Shown in pieces: positions 44,902 to 53,550 of a DNA stretch of 55,987 nucleotides. The stretch's first letter is position 1; every line of letters begins with the position of its first letter. The notes below the pieces were generated by a model. It was given only the letters and a program-made list of their open reading frames with translations, did no database searches and was not told the origin of the DNA. The stretch is from Rhodobacteraceae bacterium UBA7436 (GTDB lineage: Bacteria > Pseudomonadota > Alphaproteobacteria > Rhodobacterales > Rhodobacteraceae), in the NCBI GenBank assembly GCA_002478745.1, contig DLQI01000121.1, positions 1-55,987 of the forward strand. The letters run 5' to 3'. Made by a program: the position numbers and the translations under genes.

Positions 44902-46197
44902 TTATTCAGCGGCGACAGCACTTACGCGACCTGTGCGTTTGTGCTTAATACGATCTTCGATTTCATTGCGGAAGTGACGGATCAAACCTTGGATCGGCCA
45001 TGCAGCCGCATCACCAAGAGCACAAATCGTGTGGCCCTCAACCTGCTTGGTTACGTCTAGCAACATGTCGATCTCTTCTGGTTCGGCCTCACCCGTTACC
45101 AAGCGATCCATAACGCGCATCATCCAGCCGGTACCTTCACGGCAAGGCGTACACTGGCCACAGCTTTCGTGCTTGTAGAACTTGGACAAACGCCAGATTG
45201 CTTTGATCACATCGGTAGAGTTATCCATGACGATAACCGCCGCAGTACCCAAACCCGAACGTTGTTCGCGCAAGTAGTCAAAGTCCATGATCGCATCGCG
45301 CATTTGCGCGCCCGGGATCAATGGCACTGAAGACCCACCAGGAATAACCGCTTTCAGATTGTCCCAGCCGCCACGAATACCACCACAATGCTTCTCGATA
45401 AGTTCCTCAAACGGAATAGACATCGCCTCTTCAACAACACATGGGTTGTTGACGTGACCAGAAATCGCAAACAATTTTGTACCTGCGTTGTTCGGACGAC
45501 CAAAGCCCGAGAACCACTCAGGGCCACGACGCAAGATCGTAGGAACAACCGCGATTGATTCAACGTTGTTCACCGTTGTTGGGCAACCATACAGACCAGC
45601 GCCAGCAGGGAACGGCGGCTTCATACGCGGCATGCCTTTTTTGCCCTCAAGGCTTTCCAGCAAAGCAGTCTCTTCACCGCAAATATAGGCACCAGCGCCG
45701 TGGTGAAGGTAAATATCAAAGTCCCAACCGGACTTACACGCGTTCTTGCCAACCAGACCGGCATCGTATGCCTCGTCAATGGCCGCCTGAAGCGCCTCTT
45801 TTTCACGAATGTATTCACCGCGGATATAGATATAGCAAGCATTCGCATTCATTGCGAAAGAGGCGATCAAGCAACCTTCAATCAATGTGTGCGGATCATG
45901 GCGCATGATCTCGCGGTCTTTACATGTGCCCGGCTCGGACTCATCCGCGTTAACGACCAAGTAAGATGGGCGACCATCGCTTTCCTTGGGCATAAAGGAC
46001 CATTTCAGGCCCGTCGGGAAACCCGCACCGCCACGACCACGCAGGCCGGACTTTTTCATCTCATCGACGATCCAGTCACGACCCTTTTTGATGATCTTGG
46101 CAGTTCCATCCCAATGGCCGCGCTTTTGAGCGCCTGCCAGTGTACGGTCGTGCATCCCGTAAAGGTTGGTAAAGATCCGGTCTTGGTCCTTAAGCAT
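44902..46197 (-). CDS. nuoF: NADH-quinone oxidoreductase subunit F
   Basis: NADH-binding, FMN-containing subunit, 431 aa. The nucleotide/FMN site is GLRGRGGAGFPTGLKW; further blocks are VNADESEPGTCKDREIMRH, GAGAYICGEETALLESLEG and the N3 4Fe-4S site CGQCTPCREGTGW with the fourth cysteine in HTICALGD. Six bases after the DUF5337 gene. Confidence 0.97.
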   Translation of the reverse strand: MLKDQDRIFTNLYGMHDRTLAGAQKRGHWDGTAKIIKKGRDWIVDEMKKSGLRGRGGAGFPTGLKWSFMPKESDGRPSYLVVNADESEPGTCKDREIMRHDPHTLIEGCLIASFAMNANACYIYIRGEYIREKEALQAAIDEAYDAGLVGKNACKSGWDFDIYLHHGAGAYICGEETALLESLEGKKGMPRMKPPFPAGAGLYGCPTTVNNVESIAVVPTILRRGPEWFSGFGRPNNAGTKLFAISGHVNNPCVVEEAMSIPFEELIEKHCGGIRGGWDNLKAVIPGGSSVPLIPGAQMRDAIMDFDYLREQRSGLGTAAVIVMDNSTDVIKAIWRLSKFYKHESCGQCTPCREGTGWMMRVMDRLVTGEAEPEEIDMLLDVTKQVEGHTICALGDAAAWPIQGLIRHFRNEIEDRIKHKRTGRVSAVAAE

Positions 46198-46203
46198 ACG
46201 CCC

Positions 46204-46422
46204 TTAGCCTCTATCTGACTGGCGCGCACGCCAGAGTTTTATCACATTCCAAAGTGCTGCGCCAAATCCGGCCAACACGACAAGGTCAAACAATGCGCGG
46301 GTCCGGTTGGACCACCCAAAGTATATGCCTGCCAAATTTATGCAGAGCCAAAATATCCCAAGTCCTGCGATAAACAACGATACGCGTTGTCCAATCTTGG
46401 ATGATTTATCTTGGCTCTGCAT
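46204..46422 (-). CDS. DUF5337-type small membrane protein
   Basis: 72-aa protein with two membrane segments (about 14-35 and 43-62) and charged ends (MQSQDKSSKIGQR, KLWRARQSDRG). It matches the small DUF5337 family found in Rhodobacteraceae. Fifteen bases after the preceding gene and six before nuoF, so it is cotranscribed with complex I. Role unknown; a membrane-arm accessory subunit is possible. Confidence 0.7.
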   Translation of the reverse strand: MQSQDKSSKIGQRVSLFIAGLGIFWLCINLAGIYFGWSNRTRALFDLVVLAGFGAALWNVIKLWRARQSDRG

Positions 46423-46437
46423 CCGTTCAATTGGCGT

Positions 46438-46704
46438 TTAGTAAACGCCACCTTTCTTAACCTTGCTGGAAAACTCAGTTGTTCCACCTTTAGCAAGAAT
46501 TTTAGCTTGTGCGATCCAACCGTCACGCTCGATGCGGCCTTTGAAACGAAGGTTGCTGTCGACCCATGCGACGTCCTTCTTCTTCCATGTCGCAACTTGA
46601 TCGAAGTGGTAGAAACCCAATTCGTTCAGTGTTTTTTCCAATGCTGGACCAACACCTTTTAGTTGCTTTAGATCATCTGCACCGCCAGCGCGTGCCGCTG
46701 TCAA
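46438..46704 (-). other. H3TH-like domain, copy in the membrane protein
   Basis: Residues 228-315 of the 315-aa protein. It aligns almost without gaps with the end of NuoE: KGVGPALEKTLNELGFYHFD against KGVGPKLEGLLNDMGFFHFD, then RFKGRIERDGWIAQA against GFKGRVSRDNWVSQA. Confidence 0.75.
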
Positions 46705-47385
46705 TGTCGCTGGTTTAGCTTCAGCTTTCGGTGCTGGTGCGGCCTTAGTCTTAGCAGCAGATGTTTTTGCCGGTGCAGCAGCTTTCGCTTTTGCGCTGGT
46801 TGCTTTAGCTGCAGTCGCTTTAGCAGGTGTTGCTTTAGCGGCTGTTGTAGAAGCTTTTGCAGACTTCGCTTTAGTTGGTGTTGCCTTAGCCGTAGCCGCT
46901 TTAGCGGTTGTCGCTTTGGCAGCCGCCTTTTTGGCTGGCGCAGCTTTTGCACTAGGAGCTGTTGACGTTTTGGCGTCACTACCGGCTGCTTTTGACTTAG
47001 CTGCAGTTTTGGTGGTCTTCGCAGCTGCCTTTTTAGCAGGTGCTTTTTTCGCAGCCGCTGGCTTAGCAGATGCTGAAGCGCTTGAAGCAGAAGACGCAAC
47101 CGCTGCGCCCGTTGCTGCAGCAGCAACCGCACCACCGGCCATAACGCTTGATGCTGTCGTGTTAGACGCTACAGCAGACGAAGCGGATGATTGCGCCTGT
47201 GGTTTACACAACAACCATGACAGCAACGCACCGCCAATAATAAAGATCAGCAGTCCAACGAATGCACTTGGGACGAAGTTCCAATGTAGCTTTCCCCAAA
47301 GCACCGATGCAACAACAGCTCCCACAACCGCAGCAATAATCCAGCACCACGTCGTGCAGGTCTTATTCTTAGTAAAGTTTTCCAT
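46438..47385 (-). CDS. Membrane protein with Ala/Lys-rich linker and C-terminal helix-hairpin-helix-like domain
   Basis: 315 aa in three parts. Residues 12-60 hold two membrane helices; 61-227 are low-complexity, Ala/Ser then Ala/Lys/Thr-rich and histone H1-like; 228-315 form a compact domain (ADDLKQLKGVGPALEKTLNELGF...) with the LKGVGP hairpin of HhH/H3TH folds. The same domain ends NuoE, the gene just upstream. From memory, related domains also end ribosomal protein L21 of some alphaproteobacteria. Automated names such as 5' DNA nuclease rest on this fold only; no catalytic residues are visible. Confidence 0.75.
   Translation of the reverse strand: MENFTKNKTCTTWCWIIAAVVGAVVASVLWGKLHWNFVPSAFVGLLIFIIGGALLSWLLCKPQAQSSASSAVASNTTASSVMAGGAVAAAATGAAVASSASSASASAKPAAAKKAPAKKAAAKTTKTAAKSKAAGSDAKTSTAPSAKAAPAKKAAAKATTAKAATAKATPTKAKSAKASTTAAKATPAKATAAKATSAKAKAAAPAKTSAAKTKAAPAPKAEAKPATLTAARAGGADDLKQLKGVGPALEKTLNELGFYHFDQVATWKKKDVAWVDSNLRFKGRIERDGWIAQAKILAKGGTTEFSSKVKKGGVY
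46708..47064 (-). repeat. Ala/Lys-rich low-complexity coding tract
   Basis: Residues 108-226 of the 315-aa protein, built from irregular AKA, AAK, ATAKA and PAKK units. At DNA level the GCT/GCA-AAA-rich repeats invite slippage. It resembles the histone H1-like linkers of bacterial DNA-binding proteins. Confidence 0.75.
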
Positions 47386-47437
47386 GTCGTGTCCCTCTCC
47401 CAGTCAGAAGTTTTTTTTGTATTTTTATTGTTTTAAA

Positions 47438-47704
47438 TTATTTTTTATATGTACCGTCTTTTTTCGCACGTTTCGAAAATTCTGTTTCTTCTCCAGCAGC
47501 CAAAGCCGTTGCTTGTGACACCCAGTTGTCACGGCTTACGCGGCCTTTAAAGCCTTCTAAGTTCTGATCTACCCATGATACTTCATCGGCACCCCACTTC
47601 GACACTTGGTCAAAGTGGAAAAAGCCCATGTCGTTCAATAGGCCTTCAAGTTTTGGGCCAACGCCCTTGATCATTTTCAGATCGTCCGCACCTGCTTTAC
47701 GCGG
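47438..47704 (-). other. H3TH-like domain, copy fused to NuoE
   Basis: Residues 290-377 of NuoE (RKAGADDLKMIKGVGP to the C-terminus). It is joined to the complex I part by a flexible Ala/Lys linker. It aligns with the last 88 residues of the adjacent 315-aa membrane protein, pointing to domain duplication or capture inside the operon. Confidence 0.75.
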
Positions 47705-48571
47705 TGCCTTCATTACTTTTGGTTTTTTGCCAGGACCTTCGGCAACAATTGGTGCCGTTGCTGTTTTGGCAGCTGCTTTTGGTGCAGTTTCAGCTTTTGC
47801 AGCTTTCGGCGCTGCCTTCTTAGCAGTTGCTGGTTTAGTCGCGGCTTTTGCAGCTGAACCGTGCTTACCTTGCCACGGCGCAATCAAAGGAACCTCTGTG
47901 CCATCAATACGCTTGACTGTGTCACCGATGTCGGATGCCAGTTGGACAGACGCGTTATATTGTGTCTTGCCACTGTCGTAATCGACCAAGCTGCTCAAAC
48001 CGTTCAAAGGCTCAGAAGCGTAGCGACCATTCTGTGGACCAGGTAATGGCACATCGCCAGCAGCCAATTCGTCGATGATCTCGCCCATGCGGACTTTGGT
48101 CAGATCTTCGTAATAATCTTTGCCGATTTGGGCCATTGGAGCGTTTGAGCAAGAACCCAAGCACTCAACTTCTTCCCATGAAAACTTGCCATCCGCAGAT
48201 AGCTCATGCGGTTTTGCCGCGATTTTCTCTTTGCACACTTCCATGAGGTCTTCAGCACCACAAATCATGCAAGACGTCGTGCCGCAAATCTGGATGTGCG
48301 CAACAGAACCCACTGGCTGCAATTGGAACATGAAGTAGAAAGAGGCCACTTCAAGACCGCGAATGTAGGCCATGCCCAACATGTCAGACACATATTCAAT
48401 CGCCGGACGGGTCAACCAACCGTACTGTTCCTGTGCGCGCCATAGCAACGGAATGATCGCAGAGGCCTGACGGCCCTCAGGATACTTAGTAATTTGTGCT
48501 TCTGCCCACGCAAGGTTGGCTGGGGTAAAAGCAAAGCTGTCTGGTTGGTCTTTGTGCAAGCGGCGGAGCAT
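47438..48571 (-). CDS. nuoE: NADH-quinone oxidoreductase subunit E with C-terminal H3TH-like extension
   Basis: Carries the N1a 2Fe-2S cluster beside the FMN subunit: C96, C101, C137 and C141. The core covers about 1-180. The remaining 200 residues are extra compared with the usual roughly 170-aa subunit: a spacer, an Ala/Lys/Pro-rich linker (240-290), then an H3TH-like domain (290-377) shared with the neighbouring membrane protein. The function of the extension is unknown. An 85-base gap separates it from nuoD. Confidence 0.96.
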   Translation of the reverse strand: MLRRLHKDQPDSFAFTPANLAWAEAQITKYPEGRQASAIIPLLWRAQEQYGWLTRPAIEYVSDMLGMAYIRGLEVASFYFMFQLQPVGSVAHIQICGTTSCMICGAEDLMEVCKEKIAAKPHELSADGKFSWEEVECLGSCSNAPMAQIGKDYYEDLTKVRMGEIIDELAAGDVPLPGPQNGRYASEPLNGLSSLVDYDSGKTQYNASVQLASDIGDTVKRIDGTEVPLIAPWQGKHGSAAKAATKPATAKKAAPKAAKAETAPKAAAKTATAPIVAEGPGKKPKVMKAPRKAGADDLKMIKGVGPKLEGLLNDMGFFHFDQVSKWGADEVSWVDQNLEGFKGRVSRDNWVSQATALAAGEETEFSKRAKKDGTYKK

Positions 48572-48656
48572 TAGAGCGACTTTCGTTTCGCGTCGTGGCT
48601 AAAAGTGCCACAAACGGGAGTATTTAAGAAATATGGAAGGGAGGCGACACGCATCA

Positions 48657-49874
48657 TCAGCGATCGATCTCCCCAAACACAACATCCATGGTTCCGATGA
48701 TCGCAGCAACGTCAGCCAACTGGTGGCCTTTGCTCATATGATCCATCGCTTGAAGGTGTAAGAAACCCGGCGCACGGATTTTGCTGCGGTAAGGTTTGTT
48801 AGAACCGTCAGCAACCAAATACACACCAAATTCGCCTTTAGGCGCTTCGACTGCGCAATACACTTCGCCCGCAGGAACGTGGAAACCTTCGGTGTAAAGC
48901 TTGAAGTGGTGGATCAAGCTTTCCATTGAGGTCTTCATGTCTGAACGCGATGGCGGTGTTAGCTTACCACGGGCCAAAACGTCACCTGTTGCTTCACGCA
49001 ACTTGCCGACGGCTTGTTTGATAATCGAAACCGACTGTCGCATTTCCTCCATGCGGCACAGGTAACGGTCATAGCAGTCACCGTTTTTACCAACCGGAAT
49101 TTCAAATTCGAATTCGTCGTAGCACTCATAGGGCTGCGCGCGACGCAGATCCCACGCCATACCAGAACCACGAACCATGACACCAGAGAAACCGTAATCC
49201 AGAATGTCCTGTTCCGTGACGATACCGATATCGACGTTGCGTTGTTTGAAAATACGGTTTTCGGTCAGCAAGCCAGCCATATCTTCTAGAACTGCAGGGA
49301 ACTCATGCGCCCACTGTTCGATATCGTCGATCAATGCGTCAGGCAGATCTTGGTGTACGCCGCCCGGACGGAAATACGCAGCGTGCAAACGCGCACCACA
49401 TGCCCGCTCGTAAAAGCACATTAGTTTTTCGCGTTCTTCAAAGCCCCATGCCAAAGGTGTCATCGCACCAACGTCCATCGCCTGCGTTGTGACGTTCAAA
49501 ATGTGGTTTAACACACGCCCGATTTCACAATACAAAACGCGGATCAAGGACGCACGACGCGGAACTTCAACCCCTGTCAACTTTTCGATCGCCAAGCACC
49601 AAGCATGTTCTTGGTTCATTGGGGCCACATAGTCGAGGCGGTCAAAATATGGAAGGTTTTGCAGGTAAGTGCGGCTTTCCATCAGCTTTTCAGTGCCACG
49701 GTGCAGCAAGCCAATGTGTGGATCGCAGCGTTCTACGATCTCGCCGTCCAACTCTAGCACCAGACGCAAAACGCCGTGGGCCGCAGGGTGCTGCGGGCCA
49801 AAGTTGATATTAAAGTTACGGATCTTCTGTTCGCCGGTCAGCGCATCATCGAAGCCTTTTGAGCCATCCATCAT
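48657..49874 (-). CDS. nuoD: NADH-quinone oxidoreductase subunit D
   Basis: 405-aa 49-kDa-type subunit that forms the quinone site with NuoB and NuoH. Visible blocks are FGPQHPAAHGVLRLVLEL with the quinone-site histidine, HIGLLHRGTEKLME, and the C-terminus ending VVFGEIDR. It starts one base after the stop of the 57-aa membrane gene. Confidence 0.97.
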   Translation of the reverse strand: MMDGSKGFDDALTGEQKIRNFNINFGPQHPAAHGVLRLVLELDGEIVERCDPHIGLLHRGTEKLMESRTYLQNLPYFDRLDYVAPMNQEHAWCLAIEKLTGVEVPRRASLIRVLYCEIGRVLNHILNVTTQAMDVGAMTPLAWGFEEREKLMCFYERACGARLHAAYFRPGGVHQDLPDALIDDIEQWAHEFPAVLEDMAGLLTENRIFKQRNVDIGIVTEQDILDYGFSGVMVRGSGMAWDLRRAQPYECYDEFEFEIPVGKNGDCYDRYLCRMEEMRQSVSIIKQAVGKLREATGDVLARGKLTPPSRSDMKTSMESLIHHFKLYTEGFHVPAGEVYCAVEAPKGEFGVYLVADGSNKPYRSKIRAPGFLHLQAMDHMSKGHQLADVAAIIGTMDVVFGEIDR

Positions 49875-49875
49875 T

Positions 49876-50049
49876 TTAACGCTTCTCCAACTCTTGCAAC
49901 TTAATGCTCATCCACCAGATCAAACCCACAGTGCCAATTGGCAGAATGCAGATCGCAGCCCAGTATTTGTTGATACCAAAGAACGGCAACAGCTTGAGCA
50001 TAGGGATAATGGTTGCGACACCAATGATAAGCCACCAAATGCTACCCAT
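49876..50049 (-). CDS. 57-aa membrane protein between nuoC and nuoD
   Basis: Short open frame, MGSIWWLIIGVATIIPML to the end KLQELEKR, with two hydrophobic segments (about 4-22 and 30-48) separated by FFGINKYW. Its ATG shares one base with the nuoC stop (TAATG), and its stop lies one base before the nuoD start, so the arrangement is that of a translationally coupled gene. It fills the whole gap between two essential subunits. I do not recognise a characterised family; such genes are easily missed because of size. Confidence 0.75.
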   Translation of the reverse strand: MGSIWWLIIGVATIIPMLKLLPFFGINKYWAAICILPIGTVGLIWWMSIKLQELEKR

Positions 50050-50666
50050 TACTTCGCCCCCTTCTCTGCGCCGTCTTTTTCATCACCCGGTAGGATGTAT
50101 TCTGCACCCTCCCATGGGCTCATGAAATCGAACTGACGATATTCTTGGATCAAGCTGACAGGTTCATAAACAACGCGTTTTTCAACTTCGTCGTAACGCA
50201 CCTCGGTGTAGCCCGTTGTCGGGAAATCTTTGCGCAGTGGATATCCACGGAAACCATAGTCGGTCAGGATACGGCGCAAATCAGGGTGACCCGTAAACAA
50301 AATGCCAAACATGTCGAACACTTCGCGCTCGAACCAGTTGGCTGACGGGTGAATTTCGCAGATGGATGATACCATTTGCTCTTCACGCACAGAAACCCGC
50401 AAACGGATGCGGTGGTTTTGATACATGCTAAGGAAGTGGTAAACGACATCAAAACGTTTGGCGCGACCTGTGTAGTCAACAGCCGTGATATCCACGAGAG
50501 TTGAAAACTTGCAGGTCTGGTCAGATTTCAGGAACTCAACAAGCCCTTCAATGTTCGCAGGGGCAACGTCGACGTTCAATTCACCTTGGGTCACGTCCCA
50601 AGCCAAAACACAATCAGGGCGCTTTGCCTCGATGTATCCGCCTAGTTCTTTCAAGCTATCAGACAT
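50049..50666 (-). CDS. nuoC: NADH-quinone oxidoreductase subunit C
   Basis: 205-aa 30-kDa-type peripheral subunit, separate from NuoD here (the two are fused in E. coli). The signature is EREVFDMFGILFTGHPDLRRILTDYGFRGYPLRKDFP. Its stop overlaps the start of the 57-aa membrane gene by one base, and it starts 9 bases after nuoB. Confidence 0.97.
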   Translation of the reverse strand: MSDSLKELGGYIEAKRPDCVLAWDVTQGELNVDVAPANIEGLVEFLKSDQTCKFSTLVDITAVDYTGRAKRFDVVYHFLSMYQNHRIRLRVSVREEQMVSSICEIHPSANWFEREVFDMFGILFTGHPDLRRILTDYGFRGYPLRKDFPTTGYTEVRYDEVEKRVVYEPVSLIQEYRQFDFMSPWEGAEYILPGDEKDGAEKGAK

Positions 50667-50675
50667 ATTGGGTCC

Positions 50676-51227
50676 TTACCGAACAATTGTGCCAGTACGG
50701 CGGATTTTGCGTTGCAACTGAAGGATGCCATAGACAAGGGCTTCCGCCGTTGGTGGGCAGCCAGGCACGTATACATCAACAGGAACGATGCGGTCACACC
50801 CACGAACAACTGAGTAGCTGTAGTGGTAGTAACCACCACCATTTGCACATGAACCCATTGAGATCACGTAACGTGGCTCTGGCATTTGGTCATAGACCTT
50901 ACGCAAAGCTGGTGCCATTTTGTTTGTCAAAGTACCCGCAACGATCATCAAATCTGACTGACGTGGGGACGCACGTGGCGCAGTACCGAAACGCTCAAGA
51001 TCGTAGCGCGGCATAGCAGTGTGCATCATTTCAACCGCGCAACATGCCAACCCAAAGGTCATCCAGTGCAAAGACCCTGTGCGGGCCCAGTTGATCAAAT
51101 CTTCTGTTGAGGTCAGCAAGAATCCCTTGTCTTGCAACTCAGCATTCAAAGCTTGCGTACCGTGCTCTCTGTCGCCGCCAGCATATGCTGGACCTGCGCC
51201 AAAGGAACCTGCGTCAGTTACTGCCAT
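50676..51227 (-). CDS. nuoB: NADH-quinone oxidoreductase subunit B
   Basis: Carries the terminal N2 4Fe-4S cluster that reduces quinone. 183 aa from ATG 51227; ligands are C62, C63, C127 and C157 (GLACCAVEMMH, SMGSCANGGG, VPGCPPTAE). AGGAG lies 7-11 bases before this ATG, which overlaps the nuoA stop by ten bases; a longer in-frame start inside nuoA is not supported. Confidence 0.97.
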   Translation of the reverse strand: MAVTDAGSFGAGPAYAGGDREHGTQALNAELQDKGFLLTSTEDLINWARTGSLHWMTFGLACCAVEMMHTAMPRYDLERFGTAPRASPRQSDLMIVAGTLTNKMAPALRKVYDQMPEPRYVISMGSCANGGGYYHYSYSVVRGCDRIVPVDVYVPGCPPTAEALVYGILQLQRKIRRTGTIVR

Positions 51228-51583
51228 TCCAAGGCTCCTTTTTTCCACTCGTAAGCGAAACCAGCTGTCAACACAGCCAAGAATACCATCATCGACCAGA
51301 AACCTGCCATGCTGATATCCTTAAAGGCGACCGCCCAAGGGAACAGAAAAGCAATTTCGAGATCGAAAATAATGAACAATATCGAGACTAGATAGAATCG
51401 AACATCAAATTTCATCCGTGCATCATCAAATGCGTTGAACCCGCATTCGTATGCAGAAACCTTCTCAGGGTCTGGATTGCTGACAGCAATCACAACCGCT
51501 GCAAGGATAAGAATAAGGCCGAGCCCAATGGCGACGGCGAGAAATACGAGGATTGGGAGGTACTCCCTAAGCATTTCTTCCAC
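51218..51583 (-). CDS. nuoA: NADH-quinone oxidoreductase subunit A
   Basis: First gene of the complex I operon: a 121-aa, three-helix membrane subunit with the motif NPDPEKVSAYECGFNAFDDARMKFDVRFYL. It starts with GTG 51583, preceded by AAAGGAG. The 278-base gap upstream separates it from the leucine-degradation genes and should hold the operon promoter. Confidence 0.96.
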   Translation of the reverse strand: MEEMLREYLPILVFLAVAIGLGLILILAAVVIAVSNPDPEKVSAYECGFNAFDDARMKFDVRFYLVSILFIIFDLEIAFLFPWAVAFKDISMAGFWSMMVFLAVLTAGFAYEWKKGALEWQ

Positions 51584-51647
51584 GGTGGCTCCTTTGTCTT
51601 ACGCAACACTTTTGCCTGCGCATCAAGTCGCAAGGTTAACGGTTAGG

Positions 51648-51676
51648 GGTGTACTCCCCACATGTGGTGGGGTCAA
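51648..51676 (-). promoter_or_regulatory. Possible promoter of the nuo operon
   Basis: On the - strand TTGACC (51676-51671) is followed after 17 bases by TACACC (51653-51648), about 65 bases before the nuoA start. The -35 matches the consensus at five of six positions; the -10 only at three. The spacer contains the palindrome CCACATGTGG. Only a suggestion from spacing and position. Confidence 0.3.
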
Positions 51677-51861
51677 CCAACGCAACAGCAATTTTGGCAC
51701 CCAAATGCCCCTGTTTGCAGCGCTATCACTGCAGCAGTTCCCATTCGGTTAATCTGTGTGCGCACTTATGACGCGCATTGGGCAATTAACAATCATCCTG
51801 TTGCGGCGGTGATTCACTTATAAAATGTCATCATACGACGATCAGCCAACCGGTTCGAAAA

Positions 51862-52644
51862 TCACATCCATGACGCTTTGCGTTTGTCAAAAAACGCGCC
51901 AATGCCTTCTGCCGCTTCGTCAGTTTCCCAACGGGTTTTCAGTGCTTCTATGGTAATTTCGATGGTTCCCTCATCAATCCGAGGGCCCAATCTGCGCGCC
52001 AATGCTTTGGCTGCCGCAACCGCTCCAGGGGCACAGGACAAGTACGGCACAACTTCGGCTTCAATCGCCTTTGCAAATTGTTCCGCGGGCACAGCCCGTG
52101 CGAGCAATCCCAGCTCCACAGCCTCAGCTGCGTCAAATATGCGCGATGACATGAAAACACGTCGCGCCCTGCCCTCTCCCATCCGTGAGACCACGTAAGG
52201 GCCTATCGTAGCGGGAACAATGCCAAGACGCGTTTCAGTAAGCCCCATTTTCAAACTATCGATTCCGATGGCAACATCACAAACCGCGGCCATACCTACA
52301 CCACCCCCAAAGGCATTGCCCTGCAACGCACCAATCATTGGCTTGGGCATCGTGTTCAACGCTTGCAGCATGAAAGCCAGCTTGGACGCCTCCTTGGCGC
52401 GGGTTTCAGGGTCCGCTTGCATCTGCTCGCGCATCCATTCCAGATCACCACCCGCACAGAATGATTTGCCCGTCCCCGTCAGAACCACAACACGCACGTT
52501 GTCATCCTCCCCCAGATCAGCCGCGGCTTGTGTCAGTTCAGCTAACATTACAGCCGACAATGCGTTGTGCTTGGCTTCGCGGTTCAAGGTCAATGTGGCG
52601 ACGCCACGCGCGTCCACATCAATTTTCAGTGTCTCAAACAACAA
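51862..52644 (-). CDS. Enoyl-CoA hydratase/isomerase family protein, probably methylglutaconyl-CoA hydratase
   Basis: 260-aa crotonase-fold enzyme. The oxyanion-hole motif is SFCAGGDLEWMREQM, then LQGNAFGGGVGMAAVCDVAIG, and the acidic residue sits in LTETRLGIVP. Placed after mccA and HMG-CoA lyase, it most likely hydrates 3-methylglutaconyl-CoA to HMG-CoA in leucine catabolism. It starts with TTG 52644 (or the TTG one codon earlier), with GGAG just upstream. Last gene of the cluster. Confidence 0.85.
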   Translation of the reverse strand: MLFETLKIDVDARGVATLTLNREAKHNALSAVMLAELTQAAADLGEDDNVRVVVLTGTGKSFCAGGDLEWMREQMQADPETRAKEASKLAFMLQALNTMPKPMIGALQGNAFGGGVGMAAVCDVAIGIDSLKMGLTETRLGIVPATIGPYVVSRMGEGRARRVFMSSRIFDAAEAVELGLLARAVPAEQFAKAIEAEVVPYLSCAPGAVAAAKALARRLGPRIDEGTIEITIEALKTRWETDEAAEGIGAFFDKRKASWM

Positions 52645-52662
52645 TTCACTCCAGATAGGTAT

Positions 52663-53541
52663 TTATATGTCTCGTATCGCACGGGCCATTTCTGCGGCCT
52701 GTTCAATAACAGTCAGGTCAAGGCCGGTCTCATAGCCCAATCGCTGCAAATGCGCGGCTACATCTTCAGTTGCAACATTCCCCGCAGCACCAGGCGCATA
52801 AGGGCAACCACCCAATCCAGCCACCGAAGCGTCAAACACACGAACGCCCAGCGCAAGAGATGCATCGATGTTATCCATCGCCCGCCCATTGGTGTCGTGA
52901 TAATGCCCTGCCAAACGCGCAACTGGGACAACCTCACGCACTGCCATCAACATTTTCACGATGGTGTCTGGGGTCCCAACACCAATCGTATCCCCTAACG
53001 AAATCTCATAGCACCCCATGCTGAACAGACGCTCAGCCACACGGGCAACCGCACTTGGGTCTACCTCTCCGTCATACGGGCAGCCAACGACACAAGACAC
53101 ATACCCACGCACCGGCATATCAATGGTACGCGCGGCCTCAATCACAGTCGCAAACCGATCCAAGGACTCATCAATGCTTGCGTTAATATTCGCTTTTGAA
53201 AACCCTTCCGAAGCAGATCCAAACACAGCAACCTCATCGGCATTCGCTGCATTAGCATCGTTAAACCCGCGCATATTGGGGGTAAGAGCTGCATAGCGCA
53301 CGCCATCAGCGCGACTTATCCGTCCCAATACATCAGCACTGCCTGCCATTTGGGGCACCCATTTGGGACTAACAAAACTTGCACATTCGATACGCCGGTA
53401 CCCTGCGCGACTGAGACAATCGATCAATGCGATCTTTTGACCGACAGAAACCTCAATCTTCTCATTTTGGAGCCCGTCACGCGGCCCCATCTCAAAAATA
53501 TCGACATGACCTAAGTTAGTTCCAAGAGATTGTTCAGACAT
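52663..53541 (-). CDS. Hydroxymethylglutaryl-CoA lyase
   Basis: Splits HMG-CoA into acetoacetate and acetyl-CoA, the last step of leucine breakdown. The 292-aa TIM barrel starts with VDIFEMGPRDGLQNEK (catalytic Arg/Asp) and has CASFVSPKWVPQMAGS, GCPYDGEVDP, HYHDTNGRA (metal histidines) and the catalytic cysteine loop GLGGCPYAPGAAGN. Nine bases after the GST gene and 18 before the hydratase. Confidence 0.95.
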   Translation of the reverse strand: MSEQSLGTNLGHVDIFEMGPRDGLQNEKIEVSVGQKIALIDCLSRAGYRRIECASFVSPKWVPQMAGSADVLGRISRADGVRYAALTPNMRGFNDANAANADEVAVFGSASEGFSKANINASIDESLDRFATVIEAARTIDMPVRGYVSCVVGCPYDGEVDPSAVARVAERLFSMGCYEISLGDTIGVGTPDTIVKMLMAVREVVPVARLAGHYHDTNGRAMDNIDASLALGVRVFDASVAGLGGCPYAPGAAGNVATEDVAAHLQRLGYETGLDLTVIEQAAEMARAIRDI

Positions 53542-53550
53542 GGGTAACTC

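Noticed and set aside
46438..47385. The Ala/Lys-rich protein as a histone H1-like nucleoid protein
   Set aside because: It has two N-terminal membrane helices and a structured C-terminal domain; the Ala/Lys tract is a linker.
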